DNA from: an uncultured Erysipelotrichaceae bacterium
Lineage (GTDB): Bacteria > Bacillota_I > Bacilli_A > Erysipelotrichales > Erysipelotrichaceae
Length of the DNA: 51,813 bases
Direction: 5' to 3'
Assembly: GCA_944326095.1 (NCBI GenBank)
Contig: CALVCO010000007.1
Coordinates: 1 to 51,813, forward strand
The position numbers and the translations under genes are program-made. The notes under the pieces are model-generated. The model searched no databases, was not told the origin of the DNA, and saw only the letters and a program-made list of their open reading frames with translations. Shown here in pieces: positions 24,605 through 36,861 of the stretch (position 1 is its first letter; the number at the start of each line of letters is the position of its first letter).

Positions 24605-26707
24605 ATGAAGCTAGTTGATGTTAGTAAAATATATCATAATAAAAGTAGTGAAGTTGTTGCTTTAGATAAAATAAATTTGTCTTTTGAAAATAAGGGTTTA
24701 ATAATTATTCAAGGGGCTAGTGGTTCGGGAAAAACTACCTTATTAAATATTTTAGCAGGCATTGATCATGATTATGATGGTGTTGTAGATGGCTTGTATG
24801 ATTCATCATATTTGATGCAAAATGTAGCTCTATTTGAGAATATGAGTGTATATGATAATCTGTTGATAGTTTGTAATAGACATAAGACTATAGATAAGTA
24901 TCTTGCTAAATTTAATCTTGATGAAGTTAAAAATCATAAAGTTAAGAAATGTTCAAATGGGCAAAAGAAAAGAGTTCAATTGTTGTGTGGTTTTTTAAAT
25001 AATAAGCAGATGATGCTTTGTGATGAACCTACAGCGGCACTTGATTATGAAAATGCTGAAGAAGTAATGATGATGTTAAAACAGATTGCTAAACAGAAAT
25101 TAGTAATTGTTGTTACACATGATATTGCTTTGAGTGAAAAATATGCAGATAGGATTATTAAAATTGAAAAAGGCATAATTGTTCGGGATGAAATAATTAA
25201 TGATACTTCTAAAATTATTGTTAAAAATAATAAAAAAATTAGAAGTTTAGTAGCTACCATTAAATTGGTTATAAAAGATTTATTGTCTAGACCTATTAAT
25301 TATTTATTGCTTAGTGTTTTTATTTTTATAGGTGGAATGTGTTTATATGTAGTAACTAATTTATTTTTTAGCTTGAATGCTCAGCTTGATTATAATGATA
25401 GTTTTGAAAATGGTAATAATATAATTGTTGAATATAATCAAGAAGAAAAATTTGTGGATATTACTAATATGGAATCAAATATGATAAATCTTGATGGTAG
25501 AGTATATGTTAATTATGATTATATTAGTTACAATAATCTGCAACATTTACTTGATAATAATCCCGAAATAATTGCATATGAAGCCAATGTTGAAACATTT
25601 GATTATGCAGTTTATAATGATGGCTTTGATAAAGATCAAGGCGTTTTTAAGTTTATTTTGGATGAAATTCCTTCTGAGCAAAAGGATCAATATATAGAAA
25701 AATATTCTGGTTCAATTAGTAATTATTTGTATGATATTAGCTTTAGGCCTCGTCATTATCCATTTATTTCATCACAAATTGTTTATAATGGAAGTGAGTA
25801 TGAAAATGAATTAACTGCTTTTGATGAGTTAGATAAAGATTATTTAGCTAATAGTGTTAATGTTTTTTATTTGCGAAATTATGATGATATACCATTACTT
25901 TATGGTTCATATGTTGAAGGTCCTACAGATATAATTATTGATCAAAAAGTAGCTAATATTGTTATGGATGAATATGATATTGATAACATTGAAGATTTGC
26001 TTGATATGAATATTGATTTAAAACAGAAAACATATGCTTTTGTTAATATACTTTATGAACGTTTGAATTTACCTAGTTATGATAGTTTTACCTATACAAT
26101 TAAAGGGATTACTAGTGTTAATAATGATGAATTAGCTATGATATTTATATATAATGATATAGTTAACGATCAATTGTTAGCTACGCATTTAGTAGGTACA
26201 GATAATTTGCAATTCCAAAATGTTCGTTTTATTTTAGATCCAAATTGTGATATAGAAAATTTAGTTATTAAAATTAATGATGAACTTGGTTTGGCTAATA
26301 CATCATTTGTATCTTTAGCAGATTTGAATTCCCAAAGTAATGCTTTAAATCGACATAATGAAGATATGTTAATGTATTTAGGAATGATATTTTTAGGTAT
26401 TATTGGTTTGTTAGTATTATTCTATTTATTACAAATGCGAACTAATAAAAAAGAAGCTAGATTAATTGTAAGCTATGATTATAATTTTAACTTTTATATA
26501 GTCATTAAGAATGTTATTCTAGGACTATTAGGGCTATTAATAATGCTTGTATTATCACATTATATTTTAGTTTATATTAATGAATTAGGAATTCAATATG
26601 GTTATAGTTATTTAATGGAAGATAATAACTTATTTATCTTATTAAGCTGGTTGATAATGTTAATCATTGCAATATTAGTTAATAGATTGTTGGTGCATAG
26701 CAAATGA
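24605..26707 (+). CDS. ABC transporter, fused ATPase and MacB/FtsX-type permease (1)
   Basis: Residues 1-205 form an ABC ATPase: Walker A QGASGSGKTTLLN, signature CSNGQKKRVQLL (degenerate, LSGGQ expected), Walker B MMLCDEPTAALD and switch His in VVTHD. A transmembrane helix at about 231-255 is followed by a large extracellular domain (256-585) and three C-terminal helices (about 587-610, 635-660, 673-697), the MacB/FtsX topology. Such proteins pair with small secreted peptides in lactococcin 972-type bacteriocin systems and act in export or self-protection. It overlaps the second ABC gene by four bases (ATGA). The ribosome site is AAGGTGGTG. There is no C39 peptidase domain. Confidence 0.85.
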   Translation: MKLVDVSKIYHNKSSEVVALDKINLSFENKGLIIIQGASGSGKTTLLNILAGIDHDYDGVVDGLYDSSYLMQNVALFENMSVYDNLLIVCNRHKTIDKYLAKFNLDEVKNHKVKKCSNGQKKRVQLLCGFLNNKQMMLCDEPTAALDYENAEEVMMMLKQIAKQKLVIVVTHDIALSEKYADRIIKIEKGIIVRDEIINDTSKIIVKNNKKIRSLVATIKLVIKDLLSRPINYLLLSVFIFIGGMCLYVVTNLFFSLNAQLDYNDSFENGNNIIVEYNQEEKFVDITNMESNMINLDGRVYVNYDYISYNNLQHLLDNNPEIIAYEANVETFDYAVYNDGFDKDQGVFKFILDEIPSEQKDQYIEKYSGSISNYLYDISFRPRHYPFISSQIVYNGSEYENELTAFDELDKDYLANSVNVFYLRNYDDIPLLYGSYVEGPTDIIIDQKVANIVMDEYDIDNIEDLLDMNIDLKQKTYAFVNILYERLNLPSYDSFTYTIKGITSVNNDELAMIFIYNDIVNDQLLATHLVGTDNLQFQNVRFILDPNCDIENLVIKINDELGLANTSFVSLADLNSQSNALNRHNEDMLMYLGMIFLGIIGLLVLFYLLQMRTNKKEARLIVSYDYNFNFYIVIKNVILGLLGLLIMLVLSHYILVYINELGIQYGYSYLMEDNNLFILLSWLIMLIIAILVNRLLVHSK

Positions 26708-28380
26708 TTTTAATTAAAGATTTATGTAAAAGTTTTGGCAATCAACTTATTTTTAAAAATGTCGATTTCTGTATAAATAAATGTGGATTATATGGAATAG
26801 TTGGAAGTAGTGGTAGTGGGAAGTCTACTTTATTAAATATAATTTTTAAAAATGAGGCTTTTAATAGTGGTGAAGTCATTGTTGATGGAACAATGGCGAT
26901 GATATATCAAAATTATGAACTTATTGATGAACTTAATGTTTTAAGTAATATTACTTTATATCGTAAAAATTTATATAATCTTAAAAGTATTATTAATGAT
27001 TTAGGATTAAAACCAATGTTACATCATTATCCTAAAGAATTATCAGGGGGACAGGCGCAAAGAGTTGGCATAGCTAGAGCTTTAGTGTGTAATCCAGATA
27101 TAATTTTATGCGATGAGCCATGTGAATCATTGGATATTGATAATAAGATTATTGTGATGGATATGTTAAAAAAACTATCACAAGATAAAATTGTTATAAT
27201 GGTTAGTCATGATAGACAAATTATAGATGAATATTGTGATGTTATATATACAATTGAAAATTATAATATAAAAGAAGATATTCGAAATAATAATTTAGAA
27301 ATGTTTATTCCTAAAAATATGCCACTTGTCAAAGTTGATGCGAAAAGGATTGTTAGAAAAACATTGCAGAAAAAGAATATTATTTTTAGTATTTGTATAT
27401 CTTTGATGATGGTTATTTTAGGAATATTAAATATTATTAGTAAAGATTATTTTGCGCTTAATGAGTCAAGAGATGTTTTGAATATTAATATGTTATATGT
27501 TGATGCTGATGCTTCTTATCTTCTTGAAGAAAATGGCATTGCTTTAGCTTTGAGGCCGATAATTTCCTTTGAAGAAATGAGATATAATGATAAAAATTAT
27601 GCGATAAATATTATCCCCTATATTGATAATGATTTATATCCTATGCCAGCAGCTAATATTTTATATATTAATAATTATTTAGCAGATATGGTTAATTTAA
27701 CAGAAGGTTCGCAAGTTATACTTAATTATAAGAGTGTGAATGGAAACTTTGAAGAGATGAATTATAGTGTCGGGAAAATAATTCATGAAGATTGTACGAT
27801 TCCTCAGGCTTACTATAATCTTGATGTAATATTAGGTGAATATGATAATATTCCTATAAATGATGAAGGTGCGACTTTTTTAGATTATTTCAATTCCCAA
27901 GCTACTCGCTATCAAGTGAATGTTGGATATGATAATATTGAAAATAATTATCGAAAATATGGTGATATTGCAGGAATTGATTTTTATAATTTAGTATATG
28001 ATGAAAGAATAGATAATTATACTAAACAAAGGCCAATAAAATTAATGTTTGATATAGCTAGTTATTGTATATATGGCATAATAGTATTAATAGCAATTTT
28101 ATTTAATTATCGTACTAATAATAAACAATTAAGATGTTATGGATTACTAGTTAATTTTGGTAATGAAATAAAAGATATAAAGAAAGAACATTTAAAATAT
28201 AAAATAATTAGTTTTTCATTAATTTATCTTATTTTAAATGTTTGGTTATTTATTTCTTTAAATATACTAGTGATTATAGAAATAATATTATTATTGCTTG
28301 TTTATATTTTTACTTGTCAATTGGGTATGAAAAAATTTAGCAATGATAAAATTAATATCATATTAAAGACTAGTGATTAG
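26704..28380 (+). CDS. ABC transporter, fused ATPase and MacB/FtsX-type permease (2)
   Basis: The 558-residue protein repeats the layout of its upstream partner. The ATPase (1-205) has Walker A GSSGSGKSTLLN, a canonical LSGGQAQRVGIARAL signature, Walker B IILCDEPCESLD and VSHD. One helix follows at about 223-245, an extracellular domain at 246-440, and three helices after 442. With the upstream protein it probably forms a heterodimer in which one nucleotide site (using the canonical signature here) is active and the other degenerate. The ectodomain is about 130 residues shorter than in the partner. Four-base overlap indicates coupled translation. A terminator closes the operon. Confidence 0.85.
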   Translation: MILIKDLCKSFGNQLIFKNVDFCINKCGLYGIVGSSGSGKSTLLNIIFKNEAFNSGEVIVDGTMAMIYQNYELIDELNVLSNITLYRKNLYNLKSIINDLGLKPMLHHYPKELSGGQAQRVGIARALVCNPDIILCDEPCESLDIDNKIIVMDMLKKLSQDKIVIMVSHDRQIIDEYCDVIYTIENYNIKEDIRNNNLEMFIPKNMPLVKVDAKRIVRKTLQKKNIIFSICISLMMVILGILNIISKDYFALNESRDVLNINMLYVDADASYLLEENGIALALRPIISFEEMRYNDKNYAINIIPYIDNDLYPMPAANILYINNYLADMVNLTEGSQVILNYKSVNGNFEEMNYSVGKIIHEDCTIPQAYYNLDVILGEYDNIPINDEGATFLDYFNSQATRYQVNVGYDNIENNYRKYGDIAGIDFYNLVYDERIDNYTKQRPIKLMFDIASYCIYGIIVLIAILFNYRTNNKQLRCYGLLVNFGNEIKDIKKEHLKYKIISFSLIYLILNVWLFISLNILVIIEIILLLLVYIFTCQLGMKKFSNDKINIILKTSD

Positions 28381-28405
28381 ATAGATACACACATGGAAAA
28401 GTTTT

Positions 28406-28432
28406 GGTGCAAGGATTTCCTTGTGCCTTTTT
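28406..28432 (+). terminator. rho-independent terminator closing the peptide/ABC cassette
   Basis: GGTGCAAGGA (28406-28415) pairs with TCCTTGTGCC (28418-28427, one G-U), followed by TTTTT. Confidence 0.9.
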
Positions 28433-28463
28433 CTTATGGTAATATATAACATGGGTGATATGT

Positions 28464-28970
28464 ATGATAAGATTAGCTAATGAGGCTGATGTTCAAGCAA
28501 TTAATAGTTTATTTAAACAAGCGATTGCTTATTTTAAAGATAAGGGAATTGATCAATGGCAAAATGGATATCCTGATGAGGTTGATATCTTAGAAGATAT
28601 AGAAAAAGGATATGGATATGTGCTAGATATTGATAATAAAGTTGTTGGATATAGTGCTATTGTTTTAGATGGTGATCATAACTATGATGTGATATATGAT
28701 GGTAAGTGGTTAAATGATGATTATTATGGGACAGTTCATAGAATTGTAATAGATAATAAATTAAAAGGTCAAGGGTTGGCTAGTCAATTTTTTGAGTTTG
28801 CTAAAGAGCTTTGTTTGAAGAATAATATTAATAATTTAAGGGTTGATACGCATGAAGATAATATTAGTATGCAACGTTTGATTATGAAAAATGGTTTTAC
28901 TAAGTGTGGAATTATTTATGTGGAAGATGGTACACCAAGGTTTGCTTATCAAAAGGTTTTCACGAAATGA
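28464..28970 (+). CDS. GNAT family N-acetyltransferase
   Basis: The 168-residue protein shows the GNAT fold: MIRLANEADVQAINSLFKQA at the N-terminus, strand 4 TVHRIVIDNKLKGQGLASQFFEFA with the acetyl-CoA loop KGQGLA, and LRVDTHEDNISMQRLIMKNGFTKCGIIYVEDG. The start at ATG 28464 gives the usual family N-terminus and follows GGGTGAT. The acceptor substrate cannot be predicted. It stands between a terminator and the gdhA promoter, so it is probably monocistronic. Confidence 0.9.
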   Translation: MIRLANEADVQAINSLFKQAIAYFKDKGIDQWQNGYPDEVDILEDIEKGYGYVLDIDNKVVGYSAIVLDGDHNYDVIYDGKWLNDDYYGTVHRIVIDNKLKGQGLASQFFEFAKELCLKNNINNLRVDTHEDNISMQRLIMKNGFTKCGIIYVEDGTPRFAYQKVFTK

Positions 28971-28986
28971 AAAAATGATAGAAAAT

Positions 28987-30372
<1,386 letters not shown>

Positions 30373-30374
<2 letters not shown>

Positions 30375-30401
30375 GCTTTTGTTTTTGCAAAAGCTTTTTT
30401 T
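30373..30401 (+). terminator. rho-independent terminator after gdhA
   Basis: AAGCTTTTG (30373-30381) pairs with CAAAAGCTT (30388-30396), followed by T. The end of the T-run overlaps the next operator. Confidence 0.92.
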
Positions 30402-30432
30402 GTAACATTTTTTCAAGATATATAGGTAAAAT
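30400..30432 (+). promoter_or_regulatory. palindromic operator and promoter, site 1 (AEC-M81 operon)
   Basis: TTGTAAC-ATT-TTTTCAA (30400-30416) lies 27 bases upstream (start to start) of the -10 box TAAAAT (30427-30432). The palindrome takes the place of the -35 region. The right half has one mismatch from the consensus described in the findings. Confidence 0.6.
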
Positions 30433-30450
30433 AAGAATAGGAGAATGCTT

Positions 30451-31377
30451 ATGACCGTTGCACTAATTAATACGCAAATTACGATTGTTACTTATCTTGT
30501 TTTTGGCTTCATCCTATATAAAGCTAAAATTATTACACCTCATGCCCAAGTATTTATTTCTGATATCATGATCGATGTACTTTTGCCATGTAGTGTTTTT
30601 GCTTCGGTTTTAAGCGGATTGACCCTTGATTTATTGATGCGATTAGGAGCTATTTTAGCTATAGGTATTGGTATAGAAATCATTCTTTTCCTATTAACTA
30701 AATTACCGACAGGTAAGATGGATATCAGTGAAGCTAATGTCAATCATTATGGCATGTTGGTAAGTAATGGAGGCTTAGTTGGCACACCGGTCATTGAATC
30801 ATTGTTTGGCCCTGTGGGAGTCATGTGCTGTAATGTCTTTTTGATTCCTACGCGGGTTATGGCTTATAGTGCTGGAGAGAGTATTTTTAATCCTCAGCTT
30901 AAAAGAACATATAAAGAAGTAATTTATTCTATTTTGACCAATAAGATAATTATCGTAATGGTATTGGGTATCATTTGTGTATTTTTAAATATTAGCCTTC
31001 CAGATCCTATTTATAGTGCTATTTCCAAAATTGGTGGATGCTTAGCACCATTTTCTTTGATGCTTATTGGCAGTATGTTGGCACAATATGGAGGGTTTGA
31101 TCTATCATTGATCAAAAAGATCTTTTCTATTTCTATCATTCGTTTATTTATTATTCCATTAGGTGCTTTAGCTGTTTGTCTATTTTGTCATCTAGATTTT
31201 CAATCAACAGCTATCGTCGTATTATTGATGGGTATGCCTGTTGGTAGTACATGTGCTAGTTTTGCTAAAAAATATAAAGGCAATGAAAAGTATGCGACCA
31301 ATGTGGTACTAGTTAGTACTTTAGCTTCTACCATTACTTTGGTTATCTTGATGCGTATCATTGAAATGTTTTTTTAG
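30451..31377 (+). CDS. AEC (auxin efflux carrier) family transporter
   Basis: The 308-residue membrane protein has about ten hydrophobic helices and the PIN/AEC family layout: two five-helix halves with LVSNGGLVGTPVIESLFGP in the first and VLLMGMPVGSTCASFAKKY in the second, both near the family's polar crossover positions. Members export or import carboxylates and amino-acid-like compounds. The start at ATG 30451 is preferred because AGGAG lies seven bases upstream. The stop overlaps the ribosome site of the following M81 gene, so a product or substrate of that enzyme may be the cargo (inference). Confidence 0.88.
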   Translation: MTVALINTQITIVTYLVFGFILYKAKIITPHAQVFISDIMIDVLLPCSVFASVLSGLTLDLLMRLGAILAIGIGIEIILFLLTKLPTGKMDISEANVNHYGMLVSNGGLVGTPVIESLFGPVGVMCCNVFLIPTRVMAYSAGESIFNPQLKRTYKEVIYSILTNKIIIVMVLGIICVFLNISLPDPIYSAISKIGGCLAPFSLMLIGSMLAQYGGFDLSLIKKIFSISIIRLFIIPLGALAVCLFCHLDFQSTAIVVLLMGMPVGSTCASFAKKYKGNEKYATNVVLVSTLASTITLVILMRIIEMFF

Positions 31378-31385
31378 GAGGATTT

Positions 31386-32828
31386 ATGTTTAATATTTTA
31401 GTTGGTAGTTTTACGACGGAATCTAATACCAATGTTCCCTATATTACTAAACTTGGGGATTATGAATTATGTTTTAATGATGAAGTTATCGATAAGATGG
31501 GATTGAATGAAATTAATAGAAGCCAAGAGGTTAGGCTTTTACCTTTGGTATATGCTAATGCGAATGCGGCTTCATTGGTTGAATATGAGACTTTTATTTA
31601 TATTGAAAACTTATTTTTGCATCAGGTGAAGAATAATTTATCAAAAATTGATGGTATATATCTGCATTTACATGGTGGCAGTTATGTAGAAAAAATTGGT
31701 TCTGGGGATCATCATCTATTAAAAGAGATTAGAAAAATCGTGGGACCTTATTTACCAATTGCGATTTCTTGTGATCCTCATGGTAATCTTACAGAAGAAT
31801 ATGCGACAAATTGTACGATCATCAGAAGTTATCGTGAATCTCCACATGTTGATGCAGCTAGTACGCGGGTCAAAGTTTTAAATATGTTAATTGATTTATT
31901 ATTTGATCGACAAAATATTCATGCGATCTATCGAAAATTACCACTTATCTTAGGTGGGGAACAATCAGTATCAGCTGATGAACCAGTATTATCGATCAAT
32001 AAATATATGGATGAAATGGAAAAAGATGCAAGGATAAGAAGTGTTTCTTGGCATGTAGGATATTTAAGACATGATTGTCCAGAAGCAGGATGTGGGGTTA
32101 TTGTGGTTCCTAATACATATGAGGATATAAAATATTGTGAAAGTAAGGCGGATGAATTGGCTAAATTTGTTTGGGATAGACGTCATGAATTTCATTATAC
32201 CGGCTTAACTTTAGGTGAAGATGAATCTATTGATATGGCTTTAAATTTTATTGATAAACCATTTGTAATAACTGATTCTGGAGATAATACCACATCAGGT
32301 GCTAGTGGGTGGAATACGACTTTATTAAGAAAATTGTTGCAGAAGAATAATGGAAAAAAGATGTTGTTTGCCTCAATTAAAGATGAAGAGTGCTTTAAAT
32401 ATTTAAAGACAATTGAAGAAGATGAGATAACTGATATCAAGCTAGGTAATAATTTTGATAAAAATTGCCAAGAAGTTTATTTAAAGATTCAAAAGAAAAA
32501 AACCGCACCGATATATATGGCACATGGTGAGGTAACTTTTGGTACTTTAGGAGAAGGTATCTTGGTTCATGTCTTAGATACCAATATTGATATCATCGTT
32601 GCCGAAAAGACGGGAAGGATAACTAATGGAGCGCATTTGGATGTCTTTGGCATCAAGTGGCAAGATTATGATATCGTCATTTTAAAACAAGGTTATATCT
32701 TTCCAGATTTTAAGAAAGATTGTAAAGGTTATGTGATGGCCTTGACAAATGGAAATACTTTGCAGGATACTAAAAATATTAATTTTAAATTGATCATGCG
32801 GCCAATGTATCCTATTGATAACATTTAA
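31386..32828 (+). CDS. M81 family metallopeptidase (MlrC-type), copy 1
   Basis: The protein of 480 residues matches the MlrC/DUF1485 family: VGSFTTESNT at the N-terminus, YLHLHGGSYVE with the acidic active-site region, GSGDHHLLKEIRKIVGPYLPI, CDPHGNL (Asp130, His132) and SPHVD (His154), which supply the metal ligands. A C-terminal half contains TDSGDNTTSGASG and IVILKQGYIFPDF. The family includes microcystinase C, which cleaves a linear tetrapeptide; other members act on unknown amides. Start spacing after AGGAGG is good. It is 73 bases upstream of an M81 paralogue transcribed from its own promoter. It is closest by eye to the copy at 47575. Confidence 0.9.
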   Translation: MFNILVGSFTTESNTNVPYITKLGDYELCFNDEVIDKMGLNEINRSQEVRLLPLVYANANAASLVEYETFIYIENLFLHQVKNNLSKIDGIYLHLHGGSYVEKIGSGDHHLLKEIRKIVGPYLPIAISCDPHGNLTEEYATNCTIIRSYRESPHVDAASTRVKVLNMLIDLLFDRQNIHAIYRKLPLILGGEQSVSADEPVLSINKYMDEMEKDARIRSVSWHVGYLRHDCPEAGCGVIVVPNTYEDIKYCESKADELAKFVWDRRHEFHYTGLTLGEDESIDMALNFIDKPFVITDSGDNTTSGASGWNTTLLRKLLQKNNGKKMLFASIKDEECFKYLKTIEEDEITDIKLGNNFDKNCQEVYLKIQKKKTAPIYMAHGEVTFGTLGEGILVHVLDTNIDIIVAEKTGRITNGAHLDVFGIKWQDYDIVILKQGYIFPDFKKDCKGYVMALTNGNTLQDTKNINFKLIMRPMYPIDNI

Positions 32829-32847
32829 GAGCTTTATGCTCTTTTTT
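32827..32847 (+). terminator. short terminator after M81 copy 1
   Basis: AAGAGC (32827-32832) pairs with GCTCTT (32838-32843), followed by T. It overlaps the stop codon and the next operator. Confidence 0.65.
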
Positions 32848-32879
32848 GTAACTTAGTTACAAAAAGCTTTGGTTATAAT
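32846..32879 (+). promoter_or_regulatory. palindromic operator and promoter, site 2 (M81-GH1 operon)
   Basis: TTGTAAC-TTA-GTTACAA (32846-32862) is a perfect inverted repeat around three bases. It lies 28 bases upstream (start to start) of TATAAT (32874-32879). There is no recognisable -35 box apart from the palindrome. Confidence 0.75.
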
Positions 32880-32906
32880 TTAAATAAATATAATAGGAGG
32901 ACTTTT

Positions 32907-35794
<2,888 letters not shown>

Positions 35795-35802
35795 GTGATA
35801 TT

Positions 35803-36180
35803 ATGATAGATCCTTTAAAATACAAAAAAAGAATTGATAAAGCTATCGATGATGATTTTAATAAGAAAATTAAGTATGGAAAAATCTACTATTATGGTTC
35901 CCATATATTTATGAAAGATGGATTAAGTTGGACTTATTTTCCTTTATCACAAGTAAAATCAATAGAGATTTTAGCAGGAAGTAGACAGCTTAGGCAATGT
36001 TGTGGGGCACCAATATATCCTACGCAAGAATTATTGATTACTACTAAAGATGATGAGCATTTATATATTCGTGTAGAAGAAGATGAAAATGGCATAATGA
36101 ATAAAGCACAAAAGTTAATGGAGCAAATAATTATACATAATCAAAATATTGTTTGGATAAAAAATAGTGGTTGTAACTAA
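35803..36180 (+). CDS. hypothetical protein in the M81-GH1 operon
   Basis: This 125-residue protein was not recognised. It has no signal peptide or membrane helix. The N-terminus is charged (DPLKYKKRIDKAIDDDFNKKIKYGKIYYYG), followed by beta-rich segments (SWTYFPLSQVKSIEIL, TQELLITTKDDEHLYIRVEED) that resemble a PH-like barrel, and a C-terminal helix. A Cys pair (RQCCGAPIYP) sits mid-protein. It starts nine bases after the GH1 stop with an AGGTGAT ribosome site, so it belongs to the operon. The last codons hold the operator for the PTS genes. Confidence 0.75.
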   Translation: MIDPLKYKKRIDKAIDDDFNKKIKYGKIYYYGSHIFMKDGLSWTYFPLSQVKSIEILAGSRQLRQCCGAPIYPTQELLITTKDDEHLYIRVEEDENGIMNKAQKLMEQIIIHNQNIVWIKNSGCN

Positions 36181-36203
36181 GTTTCACCAAGAACACTTAT
36201 AAT
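36171..36203 (+). promoter_or_regulatory. palindromic operator and promoter, site 3 (PTS operon)
   Basis: TTGTAAC-TAA-GTTTCAC (36171-36187) lies 27 bases upstream (start to start) of TATAAT (36198-36203). The left half is inside the coding end of the preceding gene. The leader to the EIIA start is about 75 bases and contains a repeated GCATAC word. Confidence 0.75.
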
Positions 36204-36283
36204 AAATGCATACGATATGAAAGGGCATACATAAAATGGTATGTAATTAATATCGAATGATTAGTAATGAATGGAGGAATAAT

Positions 36284-36763
36284 ATGTCAGATGTTATTTA
36301 TAGTCCTACAGATGGAAAGGCTATAAAAATGGAAGAAGTTAATGATCCAATGTTTAGTCAAAAGATGTTAGGAGATGGCGTTGCAGTTTATCCTACATTC
36401 AGTACAGGATTGTTTGCGAAAAGCGTTCCAGTTTACGCTCCTTGTGATGGAGAAGTAATATTGGTATTTGCGGAAAAACATGCCGTGGGTATTCGTACTC
36501 CAAGTGGCAAAGAGATTTTAGTTCATATGGGTATCGATACTGTTGAACTAAAAGGTGATCCATTTACTATTACATGCAAAGTTGGTGACCAAGTTAAACA
36601 TGGTCAAAAGATTGGTGAAGTAAATTGGAAAAAAATTCAAAAGAGTGGTAAAGATACCATAATTCCAGTTATTTGGACTAACAATGATGAAAATAAGCAA
36701 ATAACTATTAAAAATAATAATGGCATGGTTACTAAAGATACGCCATTGTTTGAAATTGATTAA
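36284..36763 (+). CDS. PTS glucose-type EIIA component
   Basis: The 159-residue soluble protein is an EIIA of the Glc superfamily: YSPTDGKAIKMEEVNDPMFSQKMLGDGVAVYP, then the His of EKHAVGIRT and the phosphorylated His of LVHMGIDTVELKGDPF. It accepts phosphate from HPr and passes it to the EIIB domain of the following gene. The start at ATG 36284 follows GGAGG; the earlier ATG at 36257 has none. It is transcribed from the palindrome-controlled promoter with EIIBC. Confidence 0.94.
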   Translation: MSDVIYSPTDGKAIKMEEVNDPMFSQKMLGDGVAVYPTFSTGLFAKSVPVYAPCDGEVILVFAEKHAVGIRTPSGKEILVHMGIDTVELKGDPFTITCKVGDQVKHGQKIGEVNWKKIQKSGKDTIIPVIWTNNDENKQITIKNNNGMVTKDTPLFEID

Positions 36764-36777
36764 TTTTGGTAAATGAA

Positions 36778-36832
36778 GTATTGCTTATTTTTATAAACTG
36801 AACTGATCAAGCAATTTATAAAGTAAGCATAC
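36778..36832 (+). other. long hairpin between EIIA and EIIBC
   Basis: Outer stem GTATTGCTTA (36778-36787) pairs with TAAGCATAC (36824-36832) with one bulge, and inner stem TTTATAAA (36790-36797) with TTTATAAA (36815-36822); the loop is 17 bases. There is no clean T-run. It may be an mRNA processing or stability element, or partial attenuator, setting the EIIA:EIIBC ratio. It does not resemble a LicT/BglG-type antiterminator site. Confidence 0.6.
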
Positions 36833-36861
36833 TTTTAAATTTATAGGGAGGAAAAATTTTT

